A stretch of 64,000 bases of DNA from JAEUKQ01 sp964414755 (GTDB lineage: Bacteria > Pseudomonadota > Alphaproteobacteria > JAEUKQ01). The notes under the pieces were generated by a model that was given only the letters and a program-made list of their open reading frames with translations, was not told the DNA's origin and searched no databases. Location: the NCBI GenBank assembly GCA_964414755.1, contig CAYPXH010000001.1, positions 45,501 to 109,500 on the forward strand, read 5' to 3'. The position numbers and the translations under genes are program-made. Shown piece after piece: positions 15,320-24,807 of this stretch. Within the stretch, counting starts at the first letter, position 1; each line of letters opens with the position of its first letter.

Positions 15320-16333
15320 ATGATAAAACAAAAAACATCCCAACAATTACCCTCTCCCCTAGTGGTTGAGGTTACACGCGGCAATATGGTTGAAAGTATT
15401 CATTCAATTCATGCGGCTGTTGTTCGTTATGATAATCAGGTGCTTAAAAGTTGGGGGGATCCCGAAAAGATTGTCTATGCACGTTCTGCAATTAAACCAT
15501 TGCAAGCATTACCCTTAATTGAAAGTGGTGCTGCTGATCATTTTGGGTTGGCAGATCATGAAATTGCCCTGGCTTGTGCCTCGCACGAGGGAGAGGAAAT
15601 ACACACCAATGCTGTTACTGCATGGCTGCAGAAAATTGGCTGTTCTGAACATGATTTATGCTGTGGCGTACATACCCCTTATCATGGTGGTGTAGCCGAA
15701 GAACTGATTCGAACAGGCCGCAAACCAAGCCCCGTACATAATAACTGTTCTGGCAAGCACACGGGTTTTTTAACGACAGCAAAATTTTATCAAGAAGAAC
15801 TCAAGGATTACATAAATTATCAACACCCAGTACAACAACGAATTGTCACCGTGCTAGAAGAGATGGCAGGTATTTCCTTGGCAGAAGCGCCCAAAGGGGT
15901 TGATGGTTGTGGCATTCCGGTTGTTGGAATCTCTTTAAGGCATACAGCACTGGCCATGGCGCGTTTTGCGAATCCGCTCGATATTCCGATCAAGCGGCAA
16001 AAGGCTATTCATCGTATTACCCGCGCCATTCAAGCAAATCCGCTGATGATTGCTGGGCATGGGCGTTTTTGCAGTTTAGTTACACAGCAATTGCACGACC
16101 GTGGCTTTGTAAAAGTAGGGGCAGAGGGGGTTTATATAGCCGTTTTACCAAAACAAGGTTTGGGAATTACCCTAAAAACAGCCGATGGGGCAATTCGGGC
16201 TGCTGAAATGGGCATGATAAAAATCTTGCTAGAGGTTGGCGCCCTAACCAAGGCTGATTATCCAGCGTTAGAAAAATTTCTTCATCCCATCATCAAAAAT
16301 CGTGCGGGTCTTAAGGTAGGAGAGATTCGTTAA
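15320..16333 (+). CDS. L-asparaginase of the SxxK (Rhizobium) type
   Basis: The 337-residue protein matches asparaginase_II (PF06089-type) enzymes that hydrolyse asparagine to aspartate and ammonia. It is unrelated to the E. coli type. The Ser56-x-x-Lys59 motif in Ala-Arg-Ser-Ala-Ile-Lys-Pro and the Asn-Cys-Ser-Gly-Lys-His motif near residue 145 are the likely catalytic elements, and conserved Cys and His residues follow (Cys-Ala-Ser-His-Glu-Gly-Glu). No signal peptide is present, so it acts in the cytoplasm. It lies 21 bases upstream of an unknown gene. Confidence 0.9.
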   Translation: MIKQKTSQQLPSPLVVEVTRGNMVESIHSIHAAVVRYDNQVLKSWGDPEKIVYARSAIKPLQALPLIESGAADHFGLADHEIALACASHEGEEIHTNAVTAWLQKIGCSEHDLCCGVHTPYHGGVAEELIRTGRKPSPVHNNCSGKHTGFLTTAKFYQEELKDYINYQHPVQQRIVTVLEEMAGISLAEAPKGVDGCGIPVVGISLRHTALAMARFANPLDIPIKRQKAIHRITRAIQANPLMIAGHGRFCSLVTQQLHDRGFVKVGAEGVYIAVLPKQGLGITLKTADGAIRAAEMGMIKILLEVGALTKADYPALEKFLHPIIKNRAGLKVGEIR

Positions 16334-16354
16334 CAAACAACCAAAAACAAAGAT

Positions 16355-17044
16355 ATGCCATTCAACAATTCATATTCATATTCCTACATAGCGGCCTTAA
16401 TTCGCGATTGGCAGCAGTCAAACTATCGTGAAAATTTAATCCATATTTTTTATCCATCCTCAGTTTTTATGGGTTCTTACACCAAAAAGCAGGCACGTGA
16501 TACGCCAGTTGCTGATTTAAAAATGGTCAAGCGCATCATTGATACATTTGGTTACAATGATATGTATGTTATTTCAATGTGTTTGCAGCTTTTGCGTACC
16601 AATTTAGATATTGGCTATAAACCAAGAAGGCAAAAAGCCCATTTTTTGATTATCAAGTTAATCAAGCAGTGGCACCGTCTATCTCAGCTTCAAAAATTAA
16701 ATAAGAATGAAGTAAAAGTATGGGAATCAATCATGTACGGCTTACTGCATACTTTAAACACTTGGGTCATCTATGATCCGCTACCGCAAAATATAGAAAC
16801 TCTCAAGGATAAAGCTGTTTTAACCCTTGTGATTCAATCTTTGGGGTCTAATTGTCAATCAGATTTATGTTGGGATACAGCCTTAGGTTTTCTGGCAAAT
16901 ATCGAAAAAAGCTGGAAACACATACCACAAAAAAGCCGTCTGGCCATAAGCCAAGTTCTGGACAAAATTGACCCATCATACCGGGAGGGTGACGTTAAGC
17001 TTCTACTACAAAAATGGTCAGATTTTAATCATTTATCTCGTTAA
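16355..17044 (+). CDS. Hypothetical protein
   Basis: The 229-residue protein is predicted to be soluble and mostly helical, rich in Lys, Leu and Gln, with no signal peptide or clear membrane segment. I do not recognise any motif or family. The start is 21 bases after the asparaginase stop, so the two genes may be co-transcribed, but no functional link is evident. The ribosome site is weak (AAAGATATGCC). Confidence 0.7.
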   Translation: MPFNNSYSYSYIAALIRDWQQSNYRENLIHIFYPSSVFMGSYTKKQARDTPVADLKMVKRIIDTFGYNDMYVISMCLQLLRTNLDIGYKPRRQKAHFLIIKLIKQWHRLSQLQKLNKNEVKVWESIMYGLLHTLNTWVIYDPLPQNIETLKDKAVLTLVIQSLGSNCQSDLCWDTALGFLANIEKSWKHIPQKSRLAISQVLDKIDPSYREGDVKLLLQKWSDFNHLSR

Positions 17045-17125
17045 GTCTGGCTGGACATTTTAGGAAATAGGTTTATGTTAAGGCGATTATTAAGCCTTCT
17101 AAGACAAATGACATTGTAATACATA

Positions 17126-17704
17126 ATGGAAAGTAGCAAACACATGGTTAAAAAAAATGGTCTTTTTTTTTGGCGTTGGTTGCAATCCCCAAAAACCGTT
17201 GGGGCTGTTGTACCGAGTAGCGAAGCCCTAGCTGCCGCTATGGCCCGTGCTGTGCCATTAGCAGACGGCTACGTTATTGAGCTTGGAGGGGGAACAGGGG
17301 TTATCACCCAAGCCCTGCTTAATCGAGGGGTAGATCCTAAAAAACTAATTGTTATTGAGCGTGATCCAACCTTTTATAACCTATTGATTAAGCGTTTCCC
17401 AAATTTGGTAATTATTAATGGTAACGCAACGGATTTGACCAAACTTGTTGCCGCGGCAGCAGCTATTCGACAAGCGTCCGCAATTGTTTCTGGGTTGCCT
17501 TTAATTGGTATGCCCAAGCCGGTTCAACATAAAATTATGGATGAATGCAAGGCACTTATGGGCAGCCATTCGCCATTTGTTCAGTTTACATATAGCCTTT
17601 TCTCACCGCTAAATCGGCAAGAATTTAGCCTGACGGGTCAGCGGTTAGAACGTATATTTAATAACATTCCCCCTGCATCGGTTTGGCAATATTATAAAAA
17701 ATAA
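17126..17704 (+). CDS. SAM-dependent methyltransferase, phospholipid N-methyltransferase-like
   Basis: The 192-residue protein has the class I methyltransferase motif Glu-Leu-Gly-Gly-Gly-Thr-Gly-Val-Ile-Thr near residue 53, preceded by a Gly-Ala-Val-Val-Pro-Ser-Ser motif and followed by the acidic Ile-Glu-Arg-Asp loop. This combination is seen in Sinorhizobium/Rhodobacter-type PmtA enzymes, which methylate phosphatidylethanolamine toward phosphatidylcholine, and in related rRNA-dimethylase-like proteins. A second start at Met7 is possible. Substrate assignment is by similarity and not certain. Confidence 0.7.
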   Translation: MESSKHMVKKNGLFFWRWLQSPKTVGAVVPSSEALAAAMARAVPLADGYVIELGGGTGVITQALLNRGVDPKKLIVIERDPTFYNLLIKRFPNLVIINGNATDLTKLVAAAAAIRQASAIVSGLPLIGMPKPVQHKIMDECKALMGSHSPFVQFTYSLFSPLNRQEFSLTGQRLERIFNNIPPASVWQYYKK

Positions 17705-17729
17705 GTTTTACTTTTTAATTTGTTAAAAT

Positions 17730-19106
17730 CTATTGCCCGGCAATCATCAGTGATTCCACCATCAAGGTTGGCGTATTTATTCGGTAATCGAACTGAAGGT
17801 CGTTGGCTACAATCATGTTGGCAAAGATATCATTTAAATTGCCGGCAATCGTAATTTCGCTAACTGGATAGGCCAAAGTACCATCTTCAATCCAAAAACC
17901 AGTGGCACCACGGCTGTAATCGCCGGTAATCTGATTAACGCCGTTACCAATAAGTTCTGTTACGTATAACCCTTGCCGCACATCCTTAATTAATTGATCG
18001 GGGGTTTGTTGTCCTGTCTGCATGTAAAAGTTGCTAATCCCTGCACTAGGAAGCGAGGTTGCATCGCGAACACCATGTCCTGTAGGATTCTTGCCCATCT
18101 GTCGCGCAGATCGTAGGTCAAGTAACCAAGAAGTTAGAACACCTTGATCAATAATAGCTTGGTTTTTACAGGCTAGTCCTTCTGCATCAAATGGTCGTGA
18201 TCCAAGGCCATTGTTAAGGTTTGGGTTATCGATTACCGTAATGTTTTTTGTAAAAATTTGTTGGCCAAGCTTATTTTTAAGAAAACTAGCCCCCTGGTTA
18301 ACAGATGCTCCATTAATTGCTGCTGCCAGATGTGCTAAAAAGCTGCTACCTACCCGAGGATGAAAAATCACGGGTTTTTTTTGTGAACCAATTCTTTTGG
18401 GGTTTAGGCGCTGTACTGCCTGCAGCGCGGCTTTTCTACCCAGGGTAACAGGGTCATTTAAATCATCAGCAAAAATAACGGTATTGGATTCATAATCACG
18501 CTCCATTCCGTCACCATCACGTGCGATCACTGCAATGCTTAGAGCATGTCGCGTATTGCTGTAGGATTCTGAAAAACCATTACTTGCCAAAAAATGCATG
18601 GTTGTGTGCGACCATGTGCTTTCTACGCCTTCTGAATTTGTTATTTTAGCAACGGATAAGGCTGCTTCTTCACAAGCAGCAGCACGTTCTTGTAATAACG
18701 CAATTGTAGGTTCTACAGGATCAACAGTTTTTAGGGTAGGGATATCCTTTACTAATTGATCTGAGGTAGCTAATCCACAGTATTTGTCTTCGGGTACTAG
18801 TTGCACTGTCGATAAGCCACGATCTATCAAGTTTTTAATATTAGCCGATGAAAGGTCTGATGTTGATACCATCACCTGACGCTGTCCTTGAAACAACCTA
18901 ATACCGAGATCTGCTGTTTCTGCTCGTTCAAGTTTTTCAAGCTTACCCATCCGCTGAATATATTGAATGCCTATTCCTTCAACTAACATTAAATCGGTTT
19001 GGTCGGCACCTTTCTTTTTTGCGTAAGATAGTGCATCTTGCAAAACATTACTGATTGGCGTTAATGTGTGTTGATTCTTTTTACCAGAAGACGAGATTTT
19101 TTTCAT
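17730..19106 (-). CDS. pmbA: Metalloprotease-like protein PmbA/TldE
   Basis: The 458-residue protein belongs to the TldD/PmbA (TldE) family. TldD and TldE form a heteromeric zinc protease that degrades unfolded peptides and matures some peptide antibiotics. The partner TldE lacks the zinc motif, and no His-Glu-x-x-x-His motif is seen here, as expected. Family segments visible include Gly-Ala-Asp-Gln-Thr-Asp near the start and the Asp-Tyr-Ser-Arg-Gly-Ala-Thr-Gly-Phe-Trp-Ile-Glu block near residue 404. The ATG at 19106 is chosen over the preceding TTG. tldD itself is not in this window. Confidence 0.9.
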   Translation of the reverse strand: MKKISSSGKKNQHTLTPISNVLQDALSYAKKKGADQTDLMLVEGIGIQYIQRMGKLEKLERAETADLGIRLFQGQRQVMVSTSDLSSANIKNLIDRGLSTVQLVPEDKYCGLATSDQLVKDIPTLKTVDPVEPTIALLQERAAACEEAALSVAKITNSEGVESTWSHTTMHFLASNGFSESYSNTRHALSIAVIARDGDGMERDYESNTVIFADDLNDPVTLGRKAALQAVQRLNPKRIGSQKKPVIFHPRVGSSFLAHLAAAINGASVNQGASFLKNKLGQQIFTKNITVIDNPNLNNGLGSRPFDAEGLACKNQAIIDQGVLTSWLLDLRSARQMGKNPTGHGVRDATSLPSAGISNFYMQTGQQTPDQLIKDVRQGLYVTELIGNGVNQITGDYSRGATGFWIEDGTLAYPVSEITIAGNLNDIFANMIVANDLQFDYRINTPTLMVESLMIAGQ

Positions 19107-19245
19107 CAAGGATTATCCTGATTTTTGATGCAATAATAATATAGCTTATTTTCAAAACAAACTAATGGAAAAAATTGGTTATTGGAATACATATTATTGA
19201 TGAACAAAAGCTTAATATTAAAAAAGAAGTTTAATTGCGAAAGTA

Positions 19246-19908
19246 ATGTTTCTAATGGGTCGGTTTTCCTTTAATCACTGGATTTTTGATTTAGATAATA
19301 CCTTATATCCCCCATCATCCTTGGTGATGAAACAGGTTGGTCAGCGTATCCGCAGCTTTATCCAACAATATTTGGATGTAGATATGGTTATGGCAGCTCG
19401 TTTACAAGAAGAATACAAGAAAAAATATGGAACATCTCTCAGGGGACTAATGTTGCATCATCAAATATCAGCAGACGAATTTTTAGAGTATGTTCATCAA
19501 GTTGATCTTGCAGCATTAAAAACTAACCAAGAGTTGGCTGATATCATAAGAAAACTACCTGGAAATAAATATATTTTTACCAACAGCACCATCAAGCATG
19601 CCAATAATGTTCTTGCAAAATTAGACTTAAATGATTGCTTTGATGCAATATTTGATGTTCGCTGTGCCGGATACATACCAAAACCACAAGATGAAGCGTA
19701 TCAGGAGTTTATAAGACACCACGGTGTTAAGGCTGAAGAGGCTGTCTTTTTTGAAGATACGGCAATTAATTTAAAACCTGCTGCTGCTTTTGGGATGACT
19801 ACGGTATTAGTTGCACCAGAATCCAGCAGACAAAATTTAATACCATACATTCACTACCATATGTCTGATGTGACTGATGGATTAAAACAAATTCTTAATC
19901 AGGGTTAA
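19246..19908 (+). CDS. HAD hydrolase, pyrimidine 5'-nucleotidase-like
   Basis: The 220-residue protein is a haloacid-dehalogenase fold phosphatase. Motif I is Asp-Leu-Asp-Asn-Thr-Leu-Tyr-Pro-Pro near residue 15, motif II is Phe-Thr-Asn-Ser-Thr, motif III includes Lys-Pro-Gln, and motif IV is Phe-Phe-Glu-Asp-Thr. The Asn-Thr-Leu-Tyr-Pro variant is typical of pyrimidine 5'-nucleotidases of the SDT1 type, common in alphaproteobacteria, which dephosphorylate UMP and CMP. A later ATG (Met4) is also possible. The next gene starts 25 bases downstream. Confidence 0.85.
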   Translation: MFLMGRFSFNHWIFDLDNTLYPPSSLVMKQVGQRIRSFIQQYLDVDMVMAARLQEEYKKKYGTSLRGLMLHHQISADEFLEYVHQVDLAALKTNQELADIIRKLPGNKYIFTNSTIKHANNVLAKLDLNDCFDAIFDVRCAGYIPKPQDEAYQEFIRHHGVKAEEAVFFEDTAINLKPAAAFGMTTVLVAPESSRQNLIPYIHYHMSDVTDGLKQILNQG

Positions 19909-19933
19909 TGTGGTTATCAAGAAAGGGGAAAGC

Positions 19934-20497
19934 GTGCTTCAGTATTTAAAAGGGTTATGGTTAATTTTACAGGGAAAAGCCAATGGCATTTTTTATTTCC
20001 CGAATAGTATCATAAAGCTGCGTCAATCATTTTGGCTAGCTGTGTGGGTTTTCCCAATTTATTTCTACACAATGTACAAACTGCAAATTGTAGCGGTAGG
20101 TCCAACAGGTAATCTTATTGCCTTTATTATTATTCAGATAACTTCGTATGTTATTTATTGGTGTGCGTACCCGGTTGTTGTCGAACGGCTAATCGGTTAT
20201 TGGCACCGGCAGCAATATTATTCAACTTACATCATTATGTATAATTACCTGAAGGGCGTTCAAATCTTGCTGGCAGCTATATTATTGTATGCTGCGTCGA
20301 ATGTTGACATGCACGAATATTTTTTTATGATCGCGAATCTTTTTATTGTATTGATAACAGTGGTCGCTGAGTGGAATATTGTTCGTTTTGGCTTAAAACT
20401 TGGGGGTATAATACCTTTGATATTCCTGTTTCTTGATGGGTTTATTGGTCTGTTTATTACTTCGTTAGCTGGGGCGTTGTTGGCTAGAATTATTTAG
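19934..20497 (+). CDS. Hypothetical integral membrane protein
   Basis: The 187-residue product has about five hydrophobic helices, with a short aromatic-rich start (Leu-Gln-Tyr-Leu-Lys-Gly-Leu-Trp). I do not recognise a family. The GTG at 19934 is preferred because AAAGGGG lies five bases upstream; an earlier GTG at 19910 would bury this site. It follows the nucleotidase gene closely on the same strand and ends 23 bases from the convergent pgk gene. Confidence 0.7.
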   Translation: MLQYLKGLWLILQGKANGIFYFPNSIIKLRQSFWLAVWVFPIYFYTMYKLQIVAVGPTGNLIAFIIIQITSYVIYWCAYPVVVERLIGYWHRQQYYSTYIIMYNYLKGVQILLAAILLYAASNVDMHEYFFMIANLFIVLITVVAEWNIVRFGLKLGGIIPLIFLFLDGFIGLFITSLAGALLARII

Positions 20498-20519
20498 CCA
20501 ACCGCCACAAATCTTATAT

Positions 20520-21734
20520 TTATGTTCTAGAATTTTTTAAGGCTACAATACCAGGTAATTCTTTACCTTCCAGCCATTCTAAGAATGCCCCTCCAGCACT
20601 GGAAACATAAGAGAATTTGTCCTCAACACCTGCATCACCAAGAGCAGATACAGTATCACCACCACCGGCAACGCTTGTTAAAGTACCTTGTTTAGTTGCA
20701 TCAGCTATTGCTTGGGCAACCGTTATTGTTCCTCGGTCAAAAGGTTTCGTTTCAAAAGCCCCAAGTGGCCCATTCCACACAACATTTTTACTAAGTTGGA
20801 TTGTTTTAATAATTAAATCGATTGTTTTAGGGCCTATATCCAAAATCATTTCATCAGAGTTGATATCGGTTACAGCAGCGATACGTGTTGGTGTATGGGG
20901 AACGAGTGCTTTGGCAAGTACTGCATCGACTGGCAAAAGCAAGGCTTTGCGGGTATTTGCAGCTAACTTTATAACGTCTAAGACTGTTGCTACCATGGTG
21001 GGTTCGACCAATGATTTGCCAATTTTATACCCTTGGCCAAGTAGGAAGGTATTTGCCATCGCCCCTCCAACTACCAGATAATCAACTTTGGACAGCAAAT
21101 TTTGTAGTAACAAAAGTTTGGTTGATATTTTGGCCCCCCCAACAATAGCCGTTAATGGGCGTTTAGGATTATGCAAAGTTTGCTCTAAGGCATTGATTTC
21201 TTCAGATAGTAGTAATCCCGCCACACTTGGTAGCAGTTGGGTGATTCTGTCAATGGAAGCATGCGCACGGTGCGCACAGGAAAAGGCATCATTAACATAA
21301 ATATCACCCAGCAAAGCAAGTTTTTGTGCAAAAAGAGGATCGTTCTTTTCTTCTGCAGCATAAAAACGCAGATTTTCAAGTAATAGAACTTGGCCATTTT
21401 TCAATCCCTTAACCTTTTCTTCCACTTTCGTGCCAACACAATCGTCCACAAAAAATACATCATGACCATGTAGGCTTTTTTTCAGGCTGGGTATTACCTG
21501 CTGCAACGAATAGGCGGGGTTAGGTTGACCATCCGGCCTGCCCAGATGAGAAATGATCACAACCTTGGCTTTTTGTTGCAATAAGTACTGAATTGTGGCT
21601 GCACCACGATTGATACGGGTTGGATCGGTAACCATTCCTTTATCCAAGGGGACATTGAAATCAGCCCTGACAATAACCGTTTTATGGGATAGATTTTTAA
21701 TATCTTTTAATTGCTGGATTTGGGGCATAAGCAT
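20520..21734 (-). CDS. pgk: Phosphoglycerate kinase
   Basis: Pgk transfers a phosphate from 1,3-bisphosphoglycerate to ADP in glycolysis, or the reverse in gluconeogenesis. The 404-residue protein has the signature Arg-Ala-Asp-Phe-Asn-Val-Pro-Leu near residue 24, the substrate-binding Ser-His-Leu-Gly-Arg-Pro, the Gly-Gly-Ala-Lys-Ile-Ser segment and the nucleotide-binding Gly-Gly-Gly-Asp-Thr near residue 360. Start could also be the ATG at 21728, which sits better behind a GGATC site. No other glycolytic gene is adjacent. Confidence 0.97.
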   Translation of the reverse strand: MLMPQIQQLKDIKNLSHKTVIVRADFNVPLDKGMVTDPTRINRGAATIQYLLQQKAKVVIISHLGRPDGQPNPAYSLQQVIPSLKKSLHGHDVFFVDDCVGTKVEEKVKGLKNGQVLLLENLRFYAAEEKNDPLFAQKLALLGDIYVNDAFSCAHRAHASIDRITQLLPSVAGLLLSEEINALEQTLHNPKRPLTAIVGGAKISTKLLLLQNLLSKVDYLVVGGAMANTFLLGQGYKIGKSLVEPTMVATVLDVIKLAANTRKALLLPVDAVLAKALVPHTPTRIAAVTDINSDEMILDIGPKTIDLIIKTIQLSKNVVWNGPLGAFETKPFDRGTITVAQAIADATKQGTLTSVAGGGDTVSALGDAGVEDKFSYVSSAGGAFLEWLEGKELPGIVALKNSRT

Positions 21735-21828
21735 GATCCGATTAATAAGGAAATATTGATATAAATTTTTATAATATTATAAAGTAATTAAAGATGATTG
21801 TTAATAAAATTTTTGCCAAAAATAAAAA

Positions 21829-22623
21829 ATGAAATCGTACAAATCCATATTAATAACAGGTGCTAATAGTGGTATTGGGTGTTCATTTGCCAAAGTATTG
21901 GCAAAACCCCAAAGAATATTGATAATAACGGGTCGGAATCAGGAAAAACTCAATGATTTGGCAAAGCAGCTAAGTTCTTCTAGTGCGCATATCGTTCCTG
22001 TTATTGCCGATCTACAAAATCCAACTGATAGAAAAGAGATAGCGAAAATTGCCAACCAGCATGCTGTTGATTTATTTATTAGTAGTGCGGGTTTGGGTTA
22101 TTTGGATAATTTTACACATATATCACAACATCAAACACTTGAAATGTTAGATGTTAATATAACAGCCGCAACAGATTTGCTATATGCTGTGCTGCCGGGT
22201 ATGAATAAACGTGCCACGGCAAACGAACGGGCAGGAGTAATTATGGTTGCCAGCATGGCGGCTTTTTTCCCCATGCCCTACTTTGCAGTATATGCAGCCA
22301 GTAAAAGCTATCTATATGCCTTGACGTTGGCTTTACAGGGTGAATATCGTAACAAACCAATAGATTTTTTAGCTTTATGTCCTGGGTTAGTAAAAACACC
22401 CTTTATTGATAAAGCGCTTATGCCAAAAAAACTGTTTGATCGCGCAGCAGACCCCGATAAAGTGGTAAGGGAGGCACTAAAATATCTTGGGCGACGAAGC
22501 TATTATATTAACGGTATTGCCAATAGATTATCAGTAAGGATAGCAAGAGCCATTCCAACAGCTTTGCGGCAAAGAATGATAGCCTACCATATGCATCAAT
22601 GGCTAAAAAACATGCCAAAATAA
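21829..22623 (+). CDS. Short-chain dehydrogenase/reductase
   Basis: The 264-residue protein is a classical SDR with the cofactor motif Thr-Gly-Ala-Asn-Ser-Gly-Ile-Gly near residues 10-17, Ser-Ser-Ala-Gly replacing the usual Asn-Asn-Ala-Gly, a catalytic Ser in Met-Val-Ala-Ser-Met, and Tyr-Ala-Ala-Ser-Lys. The Thr-Gly-Arg-Asn after beta-2 suggests NADP preference. The extended C-terminal helix resembles hydroxysteroid or acyl-CoA reductase-type members, but the substrate cannot be told. It converges on the ATP synthase operon. Confidence 0.88.
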   Translation: MKSYKSILITGANSGIGCSFAKVLAKPQRILIITGRNQEKLNDLAKQLSSSSAHIVPVIADLQNPTDRKEIAKIANQHAVDLFISSAGLGYLDNFTHISQHQTLEMLDVNITAATDLLYAVLPGMNKRATANERAGVIMVASMAAFFPMPYFAVYAASKSYLYALTLALQGEYRNKPIDFLALCPGLVKTPFIDKALMPKKLFDRAADPDKVVREALKYLGRRSYYINGIANRLSVRIARAIPTALRQRMIAYHMHQWLKNMPK

Positions 22624-22640
22624 GGAATAGGCGAGCAGCA

Positions 22641-23132
22641 TCAAACCTTAATTTGTGATTGCATTTCTTCTAAAGAGCGTTCGAAAAGTTGTTCGTCAAG
22701 CTTGGCTGTCATTTTTTCTGACAATAGAGCATAAACAGCATGTGTAGCCATATGTGCAATTTCCGTTTTTGTTTGTTGTAACAATTGCTGCTGGGCTTGT
22801 TCCATTTTGGTAATAGCATCGCGTTGGCGACGCTCGAGGGTTAATTCCAAATTTTTAAATGATTGCTCTTTCAAAAGTTCTGCTTCGGCCTTAGCACGCA
22901 AAACCATTTCACGTGCTTCATACTCGGCTTGCCCAAATTTTTCCTGATATTCCTTTAAAATTTTTTCAGCCTGCTGACGAAGATTCTCGGCTTCGGAAAT
23001 TGTTGATTTCACACGTGCTATCCGTTGATCCAGCATAGACCCAACCATTTTGTAGAGGTTTCTACCAACCAGAACAACAAATAAAACAAACGCAACACCA
23101 ACCCATAAGGTAGGATTTAAGAAAATATCCAT
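22641..23132 (-). CDS. atpF: F0F1 ATP synthase subunit b
   Basis: Subunit b forms the peripheral stalk that holds F1 to the membrane. The 163-residue protein has one N-terminal membrane helix (residues 6-24) and a long charged helix. A second, different b-type gene lies one base upstream, the b/b' pair typical of alphaproteobacteria. It is the last gene of the atpI-atpB-atpE-atpF'-atpF operon; the F1 genes are elsewhere, as is usual in the class. Confidence 0.93.
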   Translation of the reverse strand: MDIFLNPTLWVGVAFVLFVVLVGRNLYKMVGSMLDQRIARVKSTISEAENLRQQAEKILKEYQEKFGQAEYEAREMVLRAKAEAELLKEQSFKNLELTLERRQRDAITKMEQAQQQLLQQTKTEIAHMATHAVYALLSEKMTAKLDEQLFERSLEEMQSQIKV

Positions 23133-23133
23133 G

Positions 23134-23625
23134 CTACAAGCCCTTGCTGTCTGTCTGGTTAAGATAGCCGATTACGTCCTGCGTGCCAACCGATAAGCCG
23201 GTTAAGCGGTGCATAATTCCTTGAACAACTTCAGGTACCAAAGACCGTGCATCAGCCTGTAACTGCGCTTTCAACTTAGCAAGTCCTGCCTCTGATTCTT
23301 GCAAAATCTTAGCCAAGCGCTGATTAACCTGGTGTTCTCGTTCGGTCAATTGCTGCTTTAGTTGCAACGCAGTTTGCTGTAGCTGTTCCTGAGCTGTCTG
23401 ACGAGCTTGTGCCAAAGACTGCTGGTAATGCTTTTGCAGCTTTTCGGCTTTATCTCGCATCATCTGCGCTTCTTGCAGCTGTGTTTCAATTAATTGCTGA
23501 CGCTTATCAAGCGTTCTTGACATTTTTGGCAGCAAACCATAAGCCATGATTAAGTAAAATAAGATAAAAACAACAAACAGCCAGAAAATCTGGGGCAGAA
23601 AATCGGCTACTTCTAGCTGTGGCAT
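23134..23625 (-). CDS. atpF': F0F1 ATP synthase subunit b'
   Basis: This is the second peripheral-stalk subunit, also named AtpG in some annotations. The 163-residue protein starts with an aromatic Pro-Gln-Ile-Phe-Trp-Leu motif leading into one membrane helix, then Leu-Pro-Lys-Met-Ser-Arg-Thr-Leu-Asp-Lys-Arg, a mark of b'/b subunits, and a long Gln-rich coiled coil. It is followed by atpF after one base and preceded by atpE after about 80 bases. It forms a heterodimer with AtpF. Confidence 0.92.
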   Translation of the reverse strand: MPQLEVADFLPQIFWLFVVFILFYLIMAYGLLPKMSRTLDKRQQLIETQLQEAQMMRDKAEKLQKHYQQSLAQARQTAQEQLQQTALQLKQQLTEREHQVNQRLAKILQESEAGLAKLKAQLQADARSLVPEVVQGIMHRLTGLSVGTQDVIGYLNQTDSKGL

Positions 23626-23706
23626 TTATTGACAACTCCTACGAAAGCTAGCCCCGCTTATCGATAAGACGTGCGGGGTTAAGCCATTGAATTCTTGGGG
23701 CGCCTA

Positions 23707-23940
23707 TTAAACTGCAAAAAGCAACAACAGTGCAATCAACAAGGCAAACAACGCCAAAGCTTCGGTTAGAGCAAAGCTAATCATCAGAGCACCAAAAACT
23801 TTTGGCGCAGCAGAGGGGTTACGTAAAGCACCAGATAAATAGCTTGAAAATAAATTACCTAACCCAATACCAATACCCCAAAGTGCTAAGGTGGCAATAC
23901 CCACAGCAAGATATTTTGCGGCTAACGGATCCATTATCAT
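23707..23940 (-). CDS. atpE: F0F1 ATP synthase subunit c
   Basis: Subunit c forms the proton-carrying rotor ring. The 77-residue protein is a two-helix hairpin with the polar loop Arg-Asn-Pro-Ser-Ala-Ala-Pro and the proton-binding Glu60 in the second helix (Phe-Ala-Leu-Thr-Glu-Ala). The first helix has a glycine-rich face (Gly-Ile-Gly-Leu-Gly-Asn). No Na+-type signature (Gln in helix 1 with Glu-Ser/Thr in helix 2) is seen, so it is probably proton-driven. Confidence 0.96.
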   Translation of the reverse strand: MIMDPLAAKYLAVGIATLALWGIGIGLGNLFSSYLSGALRNPSAAPKVFGALMISFALTEALALFALLIALLLLFAV

Positions 23941-24000
23941 ATTCCTTTCTTTAATAAGATTTTAAAAACAACATTCAACCAACCAACAAAACAACCTGAT

Positions 24001-24753
24001 TTATTCGTGATGCAAATTAATTGCATCATTAAGATAAATGCAAGTCAAAACTGTAAAAACATAAGCCTGTAAAAAAGCAATTAAAATTTCAAGACCTGTA
24101 AGGGCAGTTAGGAACAAAAGTGGTGCCCATCCACCAAGCACTCCAAGCCCAATAACAAACCCTGCAATAAGCTTAAGCATTGTGTGGCCAGCCATCATAT
24201 TCACAAAAAGACGTAAAGACAAACTAACAGGGCGCGTCATGTAGGATAGAACTTCAATAGGAATAATCAACGGCAATAGCCACCCTGGCAAACCAGCCGG
24301 TACGAATAGAGAGAAAAAATGAAAACCATGACGTATAATTCCAATAATTGTTACACCAATGAACACGGCAAAAGCCAAGGCAAAAGTAACGATAATATGG
24401 CTGGTCGGTGTAAATGAAAATGGCAACATACCACTTAAATTGCAAAACAGGATAAACAGAAACAGGCTGAATACAAGTGGAAAGAAACGCAATCCCTCCT
24501 TGCCAACGTTGTCACGCAGCAGGTTAGCAATAAATTCATATGCCATTTCAACAAAAGCCTGCCATCGACCAGGAATAATTGATTTGCGCCTAACGCCACC
24601 AGCAATAAAAATGCTAGCCAAGGTAATAGCCACCATCATCCATATGGCTGAGTTTGTCAGCGATATATCAAAATCGCCAATCTTAAGATCAATAACACGG
24701 TTAATCTTAAATTGCTCAAGTGGACTATGGCCGTGATCACTGCCGGTTGCCAT
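24001..24753 (-). CDS. atpB: F0F1 ATP synthase subunit a
   Basis: Subunit a provides the proton half-channels next to the c ring. The 250-residue protein has about five to six membrane helices, the essential Arg in Ser-Leu-Ser-Leu-Arg-Leu-Phe-Val-Asn-Met near residue 185, and the C-terminal Ala-Tyr-Val-Phe-Thr-Val-Leu-Thr segment. It starts with a soluble His-rich N-terminus (His-Gly-His-Ser-Pro-Leu-Glu-Gln-Phe) typical of alphaproteobacterial AtpB. It lies 54 bases downstream of atpI. Confidence 0.96.
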   Translation of the reverse strand: MATGSDHGHSPLEQFKINRVIDLKIGDFDISLTNSAIWMMVAITLASIFIAGGVRRKSIIPGRWQAFVEMAYEFIANLLRDNVGKEGLRFFPLVFSLFLFILFCNLSGMLPFSFTPTSHIIVTFALAFAVFIGVTIIGIIRHGFHFFSLFVPAGLPGWLLPLIIPIEVLSYMTRPVSLSLRLFVNMMAGHTMLKLIAGFVIGLGVLGGWAPLLFLTALTGLEILIAFLQAYVFTVLTCIYLNDAINLHHE

Positions 24754-24807
24754 TATTATATTCCCTAACCTAATATCAATCTATTTACCTGATCCAAATA
24801 TTTGTTG